From NCBI GenBank assembly GCA_039630445.1, contig JBCNVA010000142.1:1-16839 (forward strand): 16,839 nt of DNA. The letters are read 5' to 3'. A model generated the notes under the pieces. The model worked only from the letters and a program-made list of their open reading frames with translations. It searched no databases and was not told the origin of the DNA. This DNA is from HRBIN15 sp039630445. Lineage in GTDB: Bacteria > Armatimonadota > Fimbriimonadia > Fimbriimonadales > GBS-DC. This document shows, one piece after another, positions 6,815 through 14,297 of the stretch; position 1 is the stretch's first letter, and every line of letters begins with the position of its first letter. A program made the translations under genes and the position numbers.

Positions 6815-6905
6815 GGCGTGCCGAGAGGCTCTCTGCAGAGAAAGAGGCAAAATCCAGCATTTTTGCGAGGGGGGCACGGCAAACGAAGGTCAGTTGCGCA
6901 TCCCC

Positions 6906-6935
6906 TTGACAAAGCCGTCTCCCATAGGGTAATAT
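6906..6935 (+). promoter_or_regulatory. sufCB promoter (TTGACA-18-TAATAT)
   Basis: A perfect -35 TTGACA at 6906-6911 and a -10-like TAATAT at 6930-6935 are 18 bp apart. The predicted start at about 6942 gives a 5' leader of about 24 nt before the sufC GTG, with the SD AGGAGGT at 6954-6960. It is the best promoter match in the window and has a palindrome at its transcription start. Confidence 0.6.
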
Positions 6936-6949
6936 TTAGTCAGGCTAAA
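6935..6949. promoter_or_regulatory. Palindromic operator candidate TTTAG-N5-CTAAA at suf promoter
   Basis: TTTAGTCAGGCTAAA is a perfect 5-bp inverted repeat with a 5-nt centre and covers the expected transcription start of sufC. The half-sites recall the TTAG/CTAA core of DtxR/IdeR-type iron regulator boxes; suf operons are commonly under iron or Fe-S control (Fur, IscR, SufR, IdeR). The regulator itself is not in the window. The family assignment is a guess; the palindrome is seen directly. Confidence 0.4.
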
Positions 6950-6965
6950 CAATAGGAGGTCAGAG

Positions 6966-7745
6966 GTGAACAACGGCACACCGCTTCTGGAGATTCGGGA
7001 TTTGTGGGTCAAACTGCCCGACGAGGAGGAGTCCATCCTGCGCGGCGTAGACCTGACTATCTACCCGGGTGAGGTACACGCGCTGATGGGACCGAACGGG
7101 TCGGGCAAGTCGACGTTGGCGAAGGTGCTGGCTGGTTATGAGGGCTATGAGATAACTCGTGGCGAAGTGCGCTTCCGTGGCGAGGATTTACTGGAGATGG
7201 AGCCTGACGAGCGGGCGCGCGCAGGGTTGTTTCTTGCGTTTCAGTACCCGATGGAGGTGCCCGGCGTGACCATCGCCAACTTCCTGCGCCTGGCGTATCA
7301 GCGACGGTTCAACCGCGAAGTGAAATACACCGAGTTCTACAAGATTTTGCTGCAGCATCTCAAGAAGCTGGAGATGGACGCCTCGTTCGCCAGCCGCGCC
7401 GTGAACGAGGGCTTCTCCGGCGGCGAGAAGAAGCGATTCGAAATTGTGCAGATGTCGCTGCTGGAGCCGGTGCTTGCCGTGCTGGACGAGACCGACTCCG
7501 GGCTGGATATCGACGCGCTGAAGGTGGTGGCAAATGGCGTGAACGGCATGCGCTCGCCCGAACGCGCCTTTCTGGTTATCACGCACTATCAGCGCATTCT
7601 GAACTACATCACGCCCGACTATGTGCATGTGATGGTGGACGGGCGGGTGGTGCGTTCTGGCGGACCCGAGCTGGCGCTGCAACTGGAGGAGCGGGGCTAC
7701 GACTGGGTGCGCGGCGAACTGGCAAGCGTAGCACAGGAGGGATAA
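6966..7745 (+). CDS. sufC: Fe-S cluster assembly ATPase SufC
   Basis: The 259-residue ABC-type ATPase has Walker A GPNGSGKST (42-50), Q-loop LAFQYPMEVPG (90-100), the SufC-type signature FSGGEKKRFEI (150-160), Walker B AVLDETDSGLD (171-181) and H-loop H207. The phrases FQYPMEVPGV and DETDSGLDIDAL are characteristic of SufC among ABC ATPases. It is a soluble cytoplasmic protein that binds SufB (and SufD where present) and uses ATP to drive Fe-S cluster assembly on the scaffold. It starts at GTG 6966 after AGGAGGTCAGAG, and its stop lies 3 bp before the sufB start, whose SD is inside the sufC end. Expression is probably governed by the promoter and palindrome immediately upstream. Confidence 0.97.
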   Translation: MNNGTPLLEIRDLWVKLPDEEESILRGVDLTIYPGEVHALMGPNGSGKSTLAKVLAGYEGYEITRGEVRFRGEDLLEMEPDERARAGLFLAFQYPMEVPGVTIANFLRLAYQRRFNREVKYTEFYKILLQHLKKLEMDASFASRAVNEGFSGGEKKRFEIVQMSLLEPVLAVLDETDSGLDIDALKVVANGVNGMRSPERAFLVITHYQRILNYITPDYVHVMVDGRVVRSGGPELALQLEERGYDWVRGELASVAQEG

Positions 7746-7748
7746 ACG

Positions 7749-10700
7749 ATGGCACAGCATGAGGTATTGAAGATTGGTGAGGACTACATTCGCAAGTACG
7801 GCTTCTATGACACAATTCAGCCCGTGTTCCAGACGGGACGGGGGCTGAGCCGCCGCGTGGTGGAGCAGATTTCCTATGAGAAGGGCGAACCTAAGTGGAT
7901 GCGCGACTTCCGCCTGCGTGCCTACGAGATTTTCATCAGCAAGCCGATGCCCACTTGGGGACCTGACCTGTCGGCGTTGAACTTCGATGAGATCGTCTAC
8001 TATATCAAGCCTACAGAGCGCCGCGGGCGCAGCTGGGACGAAGTGCCCGAAGATATCAAGCGCACCTTCGAACGCCTAGGCATCCCCGAATGGGAGCGCA
8101 AGTTCCTTGCAGGGGTAGGCGCACAGTATGACTGCTTGACAGCGGACACCGTCGTGTTTGCCAATCCATCCGCTGTGCCTATCGCCGAGATTAAGCCGGG
8201 TCAATATGTCTACTCGCTCGATCCAGAAACGCGCAGGCTTATTAAGCAGCGCGTGCGCGGTGTCATGTACAAGGGGAAGCTCCCTGTGTTTGAGGTCAAG
8301 GTTGCAGGGCGTACCATCAAAGCGACCTTCAACCACCCCTTCTATGCACTGATCTATGAGAAGCCTTCTGGAAAGCAGCGCGGTCGATTCCGCGCCGAGT
8401 GGCGATACCTTTCTGACCTCAAAGTGGGCGATTACATCGCTGTGGTTAAGCGGCTGCCTGACGAGGGCAAGCCGTATGTGCTACCGACTGTAGAGCTTGC
8501 CAAAACTTACAAAGGGCGCAATCAGTTTGGCGAGTTCGTAGTTCACACCAGCGAGTCGCTGTATACCCGCCGTCAAAAGCATTTGCGCTTGCCAGAACAG
8601 ACCACCGAGTCGCTGATGTGGCTAATCGGTGCGTTTCTCGGTGATGGATGGCTTCAGCGTAAGCGGCGCAACGGACCGAAACAGATAGTGGCAATTGCAT
8701 TTCCTGCATCGCAACCTGAGTATCGCCAGCGGCTAAAAGAGGTCTTGCACGAAGTGTTTGGCTACGAGCTTTCGCTCGGCAACGACCCTTATCGAGTGCG
8801 AATCTACTCTCTCCCAATCGCGCGGCTATTCGAAACGCTGGGGCTTGATGGGAACGCGTATACCAAGCGGGTGCCGCCCTGGGTGTTCAGTCTGCCGCAC
8901 AGCCAGAAGTTGGCATTCTTGGCAGGCTATATTGACGCGGATGGTGGTGTTCGCTGCAACGACAAGCAGAACGACATCCTCCTTACCAGTGTCAACGAGG
9001 CGATGCTCCGCGACATCCATCGGTTGGCGATCATGTGCGGCTTGCGCGTCTCGGAGATTTATACCTTCACCTCACGCTCGTCCTACAAAGGGAAAGTGAC
9101 CGAGCGCACGGGCTATCGCTTCCTTATCAGCGGAGATTTGACGCCATTAGCCAGCTATTCCTTGAAGGTGCGCCACCATCATTGTCCACGACAATACTAT
9201 CATAAGTATAACTCGCACCATGGCTCGCCGCTGGATGCGCATACCAGCGAGGATATCGGTTTCGCCCCCATCGAGTCGATCACCTATGTTGGGATTGAGG
9301 ATACCTATGACATCGAAGTGGAAGGGGTTCACAACTTCGTTGCTGAAGGGATCGTGGTGCACAACTCAGAGGTAGTGTACCACAACCTTGCGCGTCAATG
9401 GGAGGAGAAGGGGGTTATCTTTGTGGACACTGACACGGCTGTGCGCGAGTATCCCGACTTGGTGCGAGAGTATTTCGGCACAGTCATTCCACCGCACGAC
9501 AACAAGTTCGCTGCGCTGAACTCGGCGGTCTGGTCAGGCGGCTCGTTTGTGTATGTGCCGCCCGGCGTGCATGTGGAAATCCCGCTGCAAGCCTACTTCC
9601 GCATTAATGCCAAAAACGCAGGTCAGTTCGAACGCACGCTGATTATCGCCGAGGAAGGCTCCTTTGTGCATTACATAGAAGGATGCACAGCCCCTGTGTA
9701 CGCAGAAGAAGCCCTCCACAGTGCGGTGGTGGAGATCATCGTGAAGCGGGGCGCACGGGTGCGCTACACCACCATCCAGAACTGGTCAAAGGATGTGTAT
9801 AACCTCGTGACCAAGCGCTCGGTGGTCTACGGCGACGCCGTGATGGAATGGGTGGATGGCAATTTGGGCTGTGTCGCTGCGGGCGAGCTGGTTTACACGG
9901 AGCATGGTCCCGTGCCTATCGAGCAGGTGCAGCCCGGCACGCGCGTCTGGAGTTTTGACGAAACGAGTCGGCTCTGGGTGCTGCGTCCTGTGGTGGCACG
10001 CAAGGAGAGCGGGTTGCAGCAGGTGTATGAGATCGCGTTCTCCAACGGGCGCACCGTCCGCCTGACCGACAATCACCCGCTGCTGGTGGTCGAGTACGAT
10101 GCTTCGCGCCTGCGCAAGCTCACTCGCTACAGCCTGCGCTGGAAGCCTGTGGCGCAACTGCAGCAAGGCGACTTGGTGGTTTTCCCCACCGCGCTGCAGG
10201 CAGAAGGTCAACCCTATCGCTTCGTTCAGCCCGAGCTGCTGGCAGAGTTCACGGGACGCAACCAGCATGGGGCAGAGTATCCAATCGCTTCGCACGCGCG
10301 TCGCCCTGTGCAGCTTCCAGAGTATGCGGACGAGGACATCTGCTGGCTGCTGGGGCTGTGGCTTGCCGAGGGCGATTACTCCATCCAGCGCGGTCGTAAC
10401 GGGTATCGCTTCGGGCGAGTGGGCTGGAGCGTGCCGACGACCGATCGAGCATATCCGCGCCTCATCGCGCTGCTAACGCGCTACTTTGGCAACCACGCCA
10501 TCGAGCTGCGCAAGGATGAACGCTACCTGCGAGTAAACTCGCTGGAGTTCGCGCTCTGGCTGAAAGCCAACGGCTTCGTATCGGGCGCGAAGCAGAAGCG
10601 CATCCCTGCGTGGGTCTTTCGCTTGCCGCGCTCGATGCAATCCGCTTTCCTGGCAGGCTACATCGACGGCGACGGCTGCGCAAAGGGCAATCAGCTGAGC

Positions 10701-11612
10701 CTCAAGTCGGCGAATCGGGCGCTGCTTCAGGATGTGCAGCAGCTCGCGTTGCAGTGCGGTATCCATGCCAGCGCAATCTACACCGATCAGATGGAGGCAG
10801 ACATCAACCGCACAGGGCAGACCAAGCGGTATACAGGGTATCGGCTGAGCCTCTCGTGCGTGGCGTCGTTGCTGCCGTATCTCTCCCCTGCGCTACGCGA
10901 GAAGCTGAGCATGCCCAAGCGTGCGGTTCACTACCGCTCCCCGCACGGTTTCCGCGCCACGAAACTGCTCACCGAGTCGATGGGCGTCGCCCGTGTGGAG
11001 GCGATTCGTCCCTCCGTTATTGTGCCGACCTACGACCTGGAGGTGGCTCAGGCGCACTCTTTCGTCGTGAACGGCATCCTGGTGCACAATAGCCGCGTCA
11101 CGATGAAGTATCCGTCCGTCTACCTGCTGGAGCCGGGGGCACGGGGCGAGGTGCTGTCAGTCGCCTTCGCTGGCGATGGGCAGCATCAGGACACGGGCGG
11201 TAAGGCTATCCACGCTGCGCCCTACACCAGCAGCCGTATCACCTCCAAGTCGATCTCCAAGGGCACGGGGCGTGCCTCCTACCGCGGGCTGGTGCAGGTG
11301 CTGGAAGGGGCGCATCACAGCAAGTGCAATGTGGAGTGCGACGCGCTGCTGCTCGACGAGAACGCCCGCACCGACACCTATCCGTATATTGAGGTCAACG
11401 AGCAGCAGGTGACGATCGGGCATGAGGCGCGCGTGAGCAAGGTGAGCGAGGAGCAGCTGTTCTATCTGCAGAGCCGTGGGCTGAAGAAGGACGAGGCGCT
11501 TACGCTGATCGTGTCGGGCTTCATCGAACCGCTGGCGAAGCAGCTGCCGATGGAGTACGCTGTGGAGCTGAACCGCCTGATCGAGCTGGAGATGGAAGGC
11601 TCTGTCGGCTAA
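7749..11612 (+). CDS. sufB: Fe-S cluster assembly scaffold SufB, precursor carrying two inteins
   Basis: One uninterrupted 1287-codon frame encodes SufB in three extein pieces: residues 1-128, 540-707 and 1115-1287, which add up to 469 residues, the usual SufB size. The extein junctions read QYD/SEVVYHN and GNLG/SRVTMKYPS, matching continuous SufB sequence. Landmarks are WMRDFRLRAYE, GGSFVYVPPGVHVEIPLQAYFRIN, HYIEGCTAPVY (C646, mature 235), RYTTIQNWS, and EVLSVAFAGDGQHQDTGGK. SufB is the scaffold on which the SufBC(D) complex builds Fe-S clusters in the cytoplasm. Both inteins must splice out for activity, so Fe-S assembly here depends on two protein-splicing events. No sufD, sufS or sufU follows; the next gene is trpC, 27 bp on and in the same frame. 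The start ATG has AGGAGGG 8 bp upstream. Confidence 0.96.
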   Translation: MAQHEVLKIGEDYIRKYGFYDTIQPVFQTGRGLSRRVVEQISYEKGEPKWMRDFRLRAYEIFISKPMPTWGPDLSALNFDEIVYYIKPTERRGRSWDEVPEDIKRTFERLGIPEWERKFLAGVGAQYDCLTADTVVFANPSAVPIAEIKPGQYVYSLDPETRRLIKQRVRGVMYKGKLPVFEVKVAGRTIKATFNHPFYALIYEKPSGKQRGRFRAEWRYLSDLKVGDYIAVVKRLPDEGKPYVLPTVELAKTYKGRNQFGEFVVHTSESLYTRRQKHLRLPEQTTESLMWLIGAFLGDGWLQRKRRNGPKQIVAIAFPASQPEYRQRLKEVLHEVFGYELSLGNDPYRVRIYSLPIARLFETLGLDGNAYTKRVPPWVFSLPHSQKLAFLAGYIDADGGVRCNDKQNDILLTSVNEAMLRDIHRLAIMCGLRVSEIYTFTSRSSYKGKVTERTGYRFLISGDLTPLASYSLKVRHHHCPRQYYHKYNSHHGSPLDAHTSEDIGFAPIESITYVGIEDTYDIEVEGVHNFVAEGIVVHNSEVVYHNLARQWEEKGVIFVDTDTAVREYPDLVREYFGTVIPPHDNKFAALNSAVWSGGSFVYVPPGVHVEIPLQAYFRINAKNAGQFERTLIIAEEGSFVHYIEGCTAPVYAEEALHSAVVEIIVKRGARVRYTTIQNWSKDVYNLVTKRSVVYGDAVMEWVDGNLGCVAAGELVYTEHGPVPIEQVQPGTRVWSFDETSRLWVLRPVVARKESGLQQVYEIAFSNGRTVRLTDNHPLLVVEYDASRLRKLTRYSLRWKPVAQLQQGDLVVFPTALQAEGQPYRFVQPELLAEFTGRNQHGAEYPIASHARRPVQLPEYADEDICWLLGLWLAEGDYSIQRGRNGYRFGRVGWSVPTTDRAYPRLIALLTRYFGNHAIELRKDERYLRVNSLEFALWLKANGFVSGAKQKRIPAWVFRLPRSMQSAFLAGYIDGDGCAKGNQLSLKSANRALLQDVQQLALQCGIHASAIYTDQMEADINRTGQTKRYTGYRLSLSCVASLLPYLSPALREKLSMPKRAVHYRSPHGFRATKLLTESMGVARVEAIRPSVIVPTYDLEVAQAHSFVVNGILVHNSRVTMKYPSVYLLEPGARGEVLSVAFAGDGQHQDTGGKAIHAAPYTSSRITSKSISKGTGRASYRGLVQVLEGAHHSKCNVECDALLLDENARTDTYPYIEVNEQQVTIGHEARVSKVSEEQLFYLQSRGLKKDEALTLIVSGFIEPLAKQLPMEYAVELNRLIELEMEGSVG
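8133..9365 (+). mobile_element. SufB intein 1 with LAGLIDADG homing endonuclease (411 aa)
   Basis: The intein spans precursor residues 129-539. Block A starts at nucleophile C129 (CLTADTVVFANP), and block B has the T-x-x-H pattern in ATFNHPFYA (T193, H196). The endonuclease motifs are IGAFLGDGWL (about 293-302) and LAGYIDADGG (391-400), both with their acidic residues. Block F is YDIEVEGVHNFVAEG, and block G ends in penultimate H538 and N539, followed by S540. Every residue needed for class 1 splicing and for double-strand cutting is present, so it may still be active in homing. GC on four hand-counted 60-base lines is 50-55%, lower than the sampled exteins (57-65%) and intein 2, in line with later arrival. 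The insertion point is QYD/S in the first third of SufB. Confidence 0.93.
9870..11090 (+). mobile_element. SufB intein 2 with LAGLIDADG homing endonuclease (407 aa)
   Basis: The intein spans precursor residues 708-1114. Block A begins at C708 (CVAAGELVYTEHGP), and block B reads RLTDNHPLLVV (T773, H776). The endonuclease motifs are LGLWLAEGDY (about 868-877), where glutamate stands at the usual first acidic position, and LAGYIDGDGC (968-977). Block F is TYDLEVAQAHSFVVNG, and block G ends in H1113-N1114, followed by S1115. Splicing residues look intact. The first endonuclease motif has AEG rather than GDG, a variant seen in some inteins, so cleavage activity is less certain than for intein 1. 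Hand-counted lines are 60-68% GC, similar to the host gene. The insertion point is GNLG/S within the strongly conserved GNIGSKVTMKYP segment of SufB. Confidence 0.93.
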
Positions 11613-11639
11613 TCGGGAGGGTATCCTTCAGGCGACAGG

Positions 11640-12464
11640 ATGACCGTTCTGTCCCAGATTCTGGAGTCGAAGCGGGCGGAGGTGGCAGCGCGGCGGGCAC
11701 AGCTGCCAGAGAGCGAACTGCGCGCGCGTCTTTCTGAATTGCCACCCACGCGCGGGTTCATGAATGCCCTGCGCCACACGCCCAATCCGATCGCCTTGAT
11801 TGCCGAGGTGAAGCGCGCCTCGCCCAGCAAGGGGGTCATCCGCGCCGAATTTGACCCGCTCACGATTGCCACGCGCTACTATGAGGCGGGTGCGGACGCG
11901 CTCAGCATCCTCACCGACGAACCCTACTTCGGCGGGCGACTGGAATATCTTGCACTCATCCGCTCCCATGTGCCCCTGCCCTTGCTGCGCAAGGATTTCA
12001 TCATCGATCCGTACCAAATTTACGAGAGCCGCGTGATGGGGGCGGATGCTATCCTGCTGATTGTGGCAGCGATCGAGAGCGACGCTGCCTTGCGAGAATG
12101 GCGCGAACTTGCTGAGTCGCTGGGGCTGGATGCGCTGGTGGAAGTGCATACTGAAGCGGAGCTGGAACGCGCCCTGCAAAGCGGTGCAACCCTTATCGGG
12201 GTCAACAACCGCAACCTACACACCTTCGAAACTACCCTACAGACCACCTTCGATCTGCTGCCGCGCGTACCATCCGATGTGCTACTGGTCAGCGAAAGCG
12301 GCATCGAGACCGCTGAACAGGTGCGCGCCCTGCATCGGGCAGGAGTGAAAGCCATCCTGGTAGGCGAAACGCTGATGCGTGCCGATGACCCGCGCCCACT
12401 CATTCGCGCATGGATGGAGGCGTGTAAAGGGTCGAAGTGGCGAAATGGCGAATGGTGGATTTGA
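11640..12464 (+). CDS. trpC: Indole-3-glycerol-phosphate synthase TrpC
   Basis: The 274-residue TIM-barrel enzyme converts carboxyphenylamino-deoxyribulose phosphate to indole-3-glycerol phosphate in tryptophan synthesis, in the cytoplasm. Conserved motifs are IAEVKRASPSKG (E56, K58, S61), LRKDFIIDPYQIYE (K118), LVEVHTE (E168), GVNNRNLHTFE (N190) and VSESGI (E219), covering the catalytic residues known from the Sulfolobus enzyme. It is slightly long because of a tail of about 12 residues (KGSKWRNGEWWI) that overlaps the start of the next gene. ATG at 11640 lies 27 bp after the sufB stop in the same frame; GGGAGGG sits rather far upstream (about 18 bp). No other trp gene is present in the window, so the gene has left the trp operon and appears to ride on the suf transcript. 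Confidence 0.97.
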   Translation: MTVLSQILESKRAEVAARRAQLPESELRARLSELPPTRGFMNALRHTPNPIALIAEVKRASPSKGVIRAEFDPLTIATRYYEAGADALSILTDEPYFGGRLEYLALIRSHVPLPLLRKDFIIDPYQIYESRVMGADAILLIVAAIESDAALREWRELAESLGLDALVEVHTEAELERALQSGATLIGVNNRNLHTFETTLQTTFDLLPRVPSDVLLVSESGIETAEQVRALHRAGVKAILVGETLMRADDPRPLIRAWMEACKGSKWRNGEWWI

Positions 12465-13183
12465 ATATTCTGCACACGAACGATGTGCATGGGCGATGGA
12501 GTGCCGCGTTTGTGGAGCGGCTGTGTCGGCTGCGTGAATCGATGGACGCGCTGCTGCTGGATGCGGGGGACTGCTTACGGACGGGCAACATCGCCATTCC
12601 GCTCAAGCCCCCTACCGAATGGGAGTATCTCCGCCAAGCAGGGTATGACGCCGTGACCCTCGGCAACCGTGAGTTCCATATTTTGCCAAAAGGCTTTCTG
12701 GCGAAGGTGCAGGGTGCGCCGTGCCCGCTGCTGTGCGCCAACATCCGCTCGAAGTACCCCGATGCACCGCTGCCTGTGCAGCCTGTGTGGCAAGGGGAAC
12801 GCGCAGGCGTTCGGATAGGCATCGTTGGGCTGACCGTGCCGATGGTCACGCCCCGCATGCGGAGCGCACGGCTCAGCGCCTATCTATTTGACCCGCCGCT
12901 GGAGGTCGCTCGCGAATGGGCAATCCGCCTGCGCCCTGAGGTGGACTTACTGATCGCCCTGACCCATCTGGGCATCCAGCAGGATCGCTTGCTGGCGGAG
13001 GCGTGCCCTGAATTGGATCTGATTATCGGGGGGCACTCCCACACGCCGCTGGAGTCGCCTGAGCGCGTCGGGCGCGTCTGGATCGCCCAGTCGAAGCCTT
13101 TCGCGCGAGGGATCGGCATCCTCCAGCTAACTCGCACTCCAGAAGGATGGCAAGTTGCAGGTAGAATCTATACGGAATGCTGA
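12437..13183 (+). CDS. UshA/5'-nucleotidase-like metallophosphatase
   Basis: The 248-residue product is a lone calcineurin-like metallophosphatase domain. Metal-site motifs are D16-x-H18 (HTNDVHGRW), D45 (LLDAGDC), N77 (TLGNREF), H177 (ALTHLG) and H200-S-H202 (IIGGHSHT). The order matches the catalytic domain of bacterial 5'-nucleotidases and UDP-sugar hydrolases, but no signal peptide or C-terminal nucleotide-binding domain is present, so it is probably cytoplasmic. The motif usually written GNHE/GNHD reads GNRE here: the histidine that stabilises the transition state is arginine at position 78. GTG at 12437 (AAAGGG upstream) overlaps trpC by 28 bp; ATG at 12452 is an alternative. Its own end overlaps prfA by 7 bp. 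Substrate unknown. Confidence 0.85.
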   Translation: MAKWRMVDLNILHTNDVHGRWSAAFVERLCRLRESMDALLLDAGDCLRTGNIAIPLKPPTEWEYLRQAGYDAVTLGNREFHILPKGFLAKVQGAPCPLLCANIRSKYPDAPLPVQPVWQGERAGVRIGIVGLTVPMVTPRMRSARLSAYLFDPPLEVAREWAIRLRPEVDLLIALTHLGIQQDRLLAEACPELDLIIGGHSHTPLESPERVGRVWIAQSKPFARGIGILQLTRTPEGWQVAGRIYTEC

Positions 13184-14262
13184 CGGAGCGATTGCGTGCG
13201 AAGTTGGAGCAAGCGCTGGCGAATCTGCCTCAGGTTGAAGCCCAGTTAGCGGACCCTGCAGTATTGAGCGACCCGCAGGCGCTGCAGCGGCTGGGCAAGC
13301 AGCATGCGGAGCTGAGTGAGCTGGCGGAACTCTACGCCCAGTACCAGCAGGCGGAGCGACGCCTGCTGGAGGCGGAGGAGCTGCTGAACACCAGCGACGA
13401 TCCTGACCTGAGGGTGCTAGCGCAGGAAGAGATCGAAGAGGCGTCCAAGCGTCGCGAGCAGCTGGAGCGTGCGCTGGTCGTCCGTCTGTTGCCGCGTGAC
13501 CCAAATGATGAACGCAGCGTGATTATCGAGATTCGCCCCGGCACAGGCGGTGAAGAAGCCGCACTGTTCGCGGGTGATCTCGCCCGCATGTATATGCGCT
13601 ACGCCGAGCGACGCGGCTGGAGGTACGAGATTATCGATTCGGAGCCGAGCGATCTGGGTGGTTATAAGTATCTTGCCTTCAGTGTGCAGGGCAAGGGTGC
13701 GTATAGTCAGCTGAAGCACGAATCGGGCGTGCATCGCGTGCAGCGCATCCCGATCACCGAAAGCAGCGGGCGCATTCACACCTCCACGGCTACTGTCGCC
13801 GTGCTGCCCGAAGCCGAAGAGGTCGATGTGCAGATCAACCCTGACGACCTGGAGATTGAAACCTTCCGCTCCTCGGGTCCTGGCGGTCAGCATATGCAGA
13901 AGAACGAGACGGCGGTGCGCATCACCCACAAGCCAACGGGCATCACCGTCTCCTGTCAAGATGAACGATCGCAGCTACAGAACAAGGAGCGGGCGCTGCG
14001 CCTGCTGCGGGCAAAGCTCTACGAGATGGAGCGGGAGCGTCAGCGACAGGAACGTGACCAGCTGCGTCGCAGCCAGATTGGTACGGGCGAGCGCAGCGAG
14101 AAAATCCGCACCTACAACTTCCCCGACCGCCGCGTGACAGACCATCGCATCGGGCTGACCCTGCACAGCCTGAACGAGATTCTGGATGGCGAACTACAAC
14201 CCCTCATCGACGCGCTGATTGCTGAAGAGCAAGCGCGCATGGTAGAAGCAGCTGGCGAATAG
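13177..14262 (+). CDS. prfA: Peptide chain release factor 1
   Basis: The 361-residue class I release factor reads UAA and UAG stop codons in the ribosomal A site and triggers peptide release. The N-terminal helical domain contains many LE/AE repeats. A central segment has EIRPGTGGEEAALFAGDLARMY (115-140). The codon-recognition tripeptide is P192-I193-T194 (RIPITES), the RF1-type position (RF2 would have SPF). The catalytic GGQ is 236-238 in SSGPGGQHMQKNETAVRI. Length is that of RF1 (about 360). Isoleucine replaces the common alanine or valine in the PxT tripeptide. The start ATG overlaps the phosphatase stop (ATGCTGA), so translation is probably coupled. prmC, the usual methyltransferase partner, is not found next to it. 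Confidence 0.97.
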   Translation: MLTERLRAKLEQALANLPQVEAQLADPAVLSDPQALQRLGKQHAELSELAELYAQYQQAERRLLEAEELLNTSDDPDLRVLAQEEIEEASKRREQLERALVVRLLPRDPNDERSVIIEIRPGTGGEEAALFAGDLARMYMRYAERRGWRYEIIDSEPSDLGGYKYLAFSVQGKGAYSQLKHESGVHRVQRIPITESSGRIHTSTATVAVLPEAEEVDVQINPDDLEIETFRSSGPGGQHMQKNETAVRITHKPTGITVSCQDERSQLQNKERALRLLRAKLYEMERERQRQERDQLRRSQIGTGERSEKIRTYNFPDRRVTDHRIGLTLHSLNEILDGELQPLIDALIAEEQARMVEAAGE

Positions 14263-14284
14263 AAACCCCATAGCCTCTTTATGG

Positions 14285-14290
14285 CATAAT
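14285..14290 (+). promoter_or_regulatory. -10-like CATAAT 7 bp before galT start (possible leaderless mRNA)
   Basis: CATAAT at 14285-14290 is followed by 7 bp and then the galT ATG at 14298; there is no Shine-Dalgarno. This spacing puts the transcription start at or beside the A of the start codon, as in leaderless promoters of Deinococcus and related groups. A -35 is not evident. Confidence 0.35.
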
Positions 14291-14297
14291 CTTGGCG

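Noticed and set aside
8133..11090. Reading the sufB insertions as separate genes or a frameshifted sufB
   Set aside because: The frame is continuous through both insertions and each begins and ends with intein splice residues, so they are in-frame inteins.
14263..14284. Terminator between prfA and galT
   Set aside because: Only a 5-bp CCATA/TATGG pairing with no T-run is visible.
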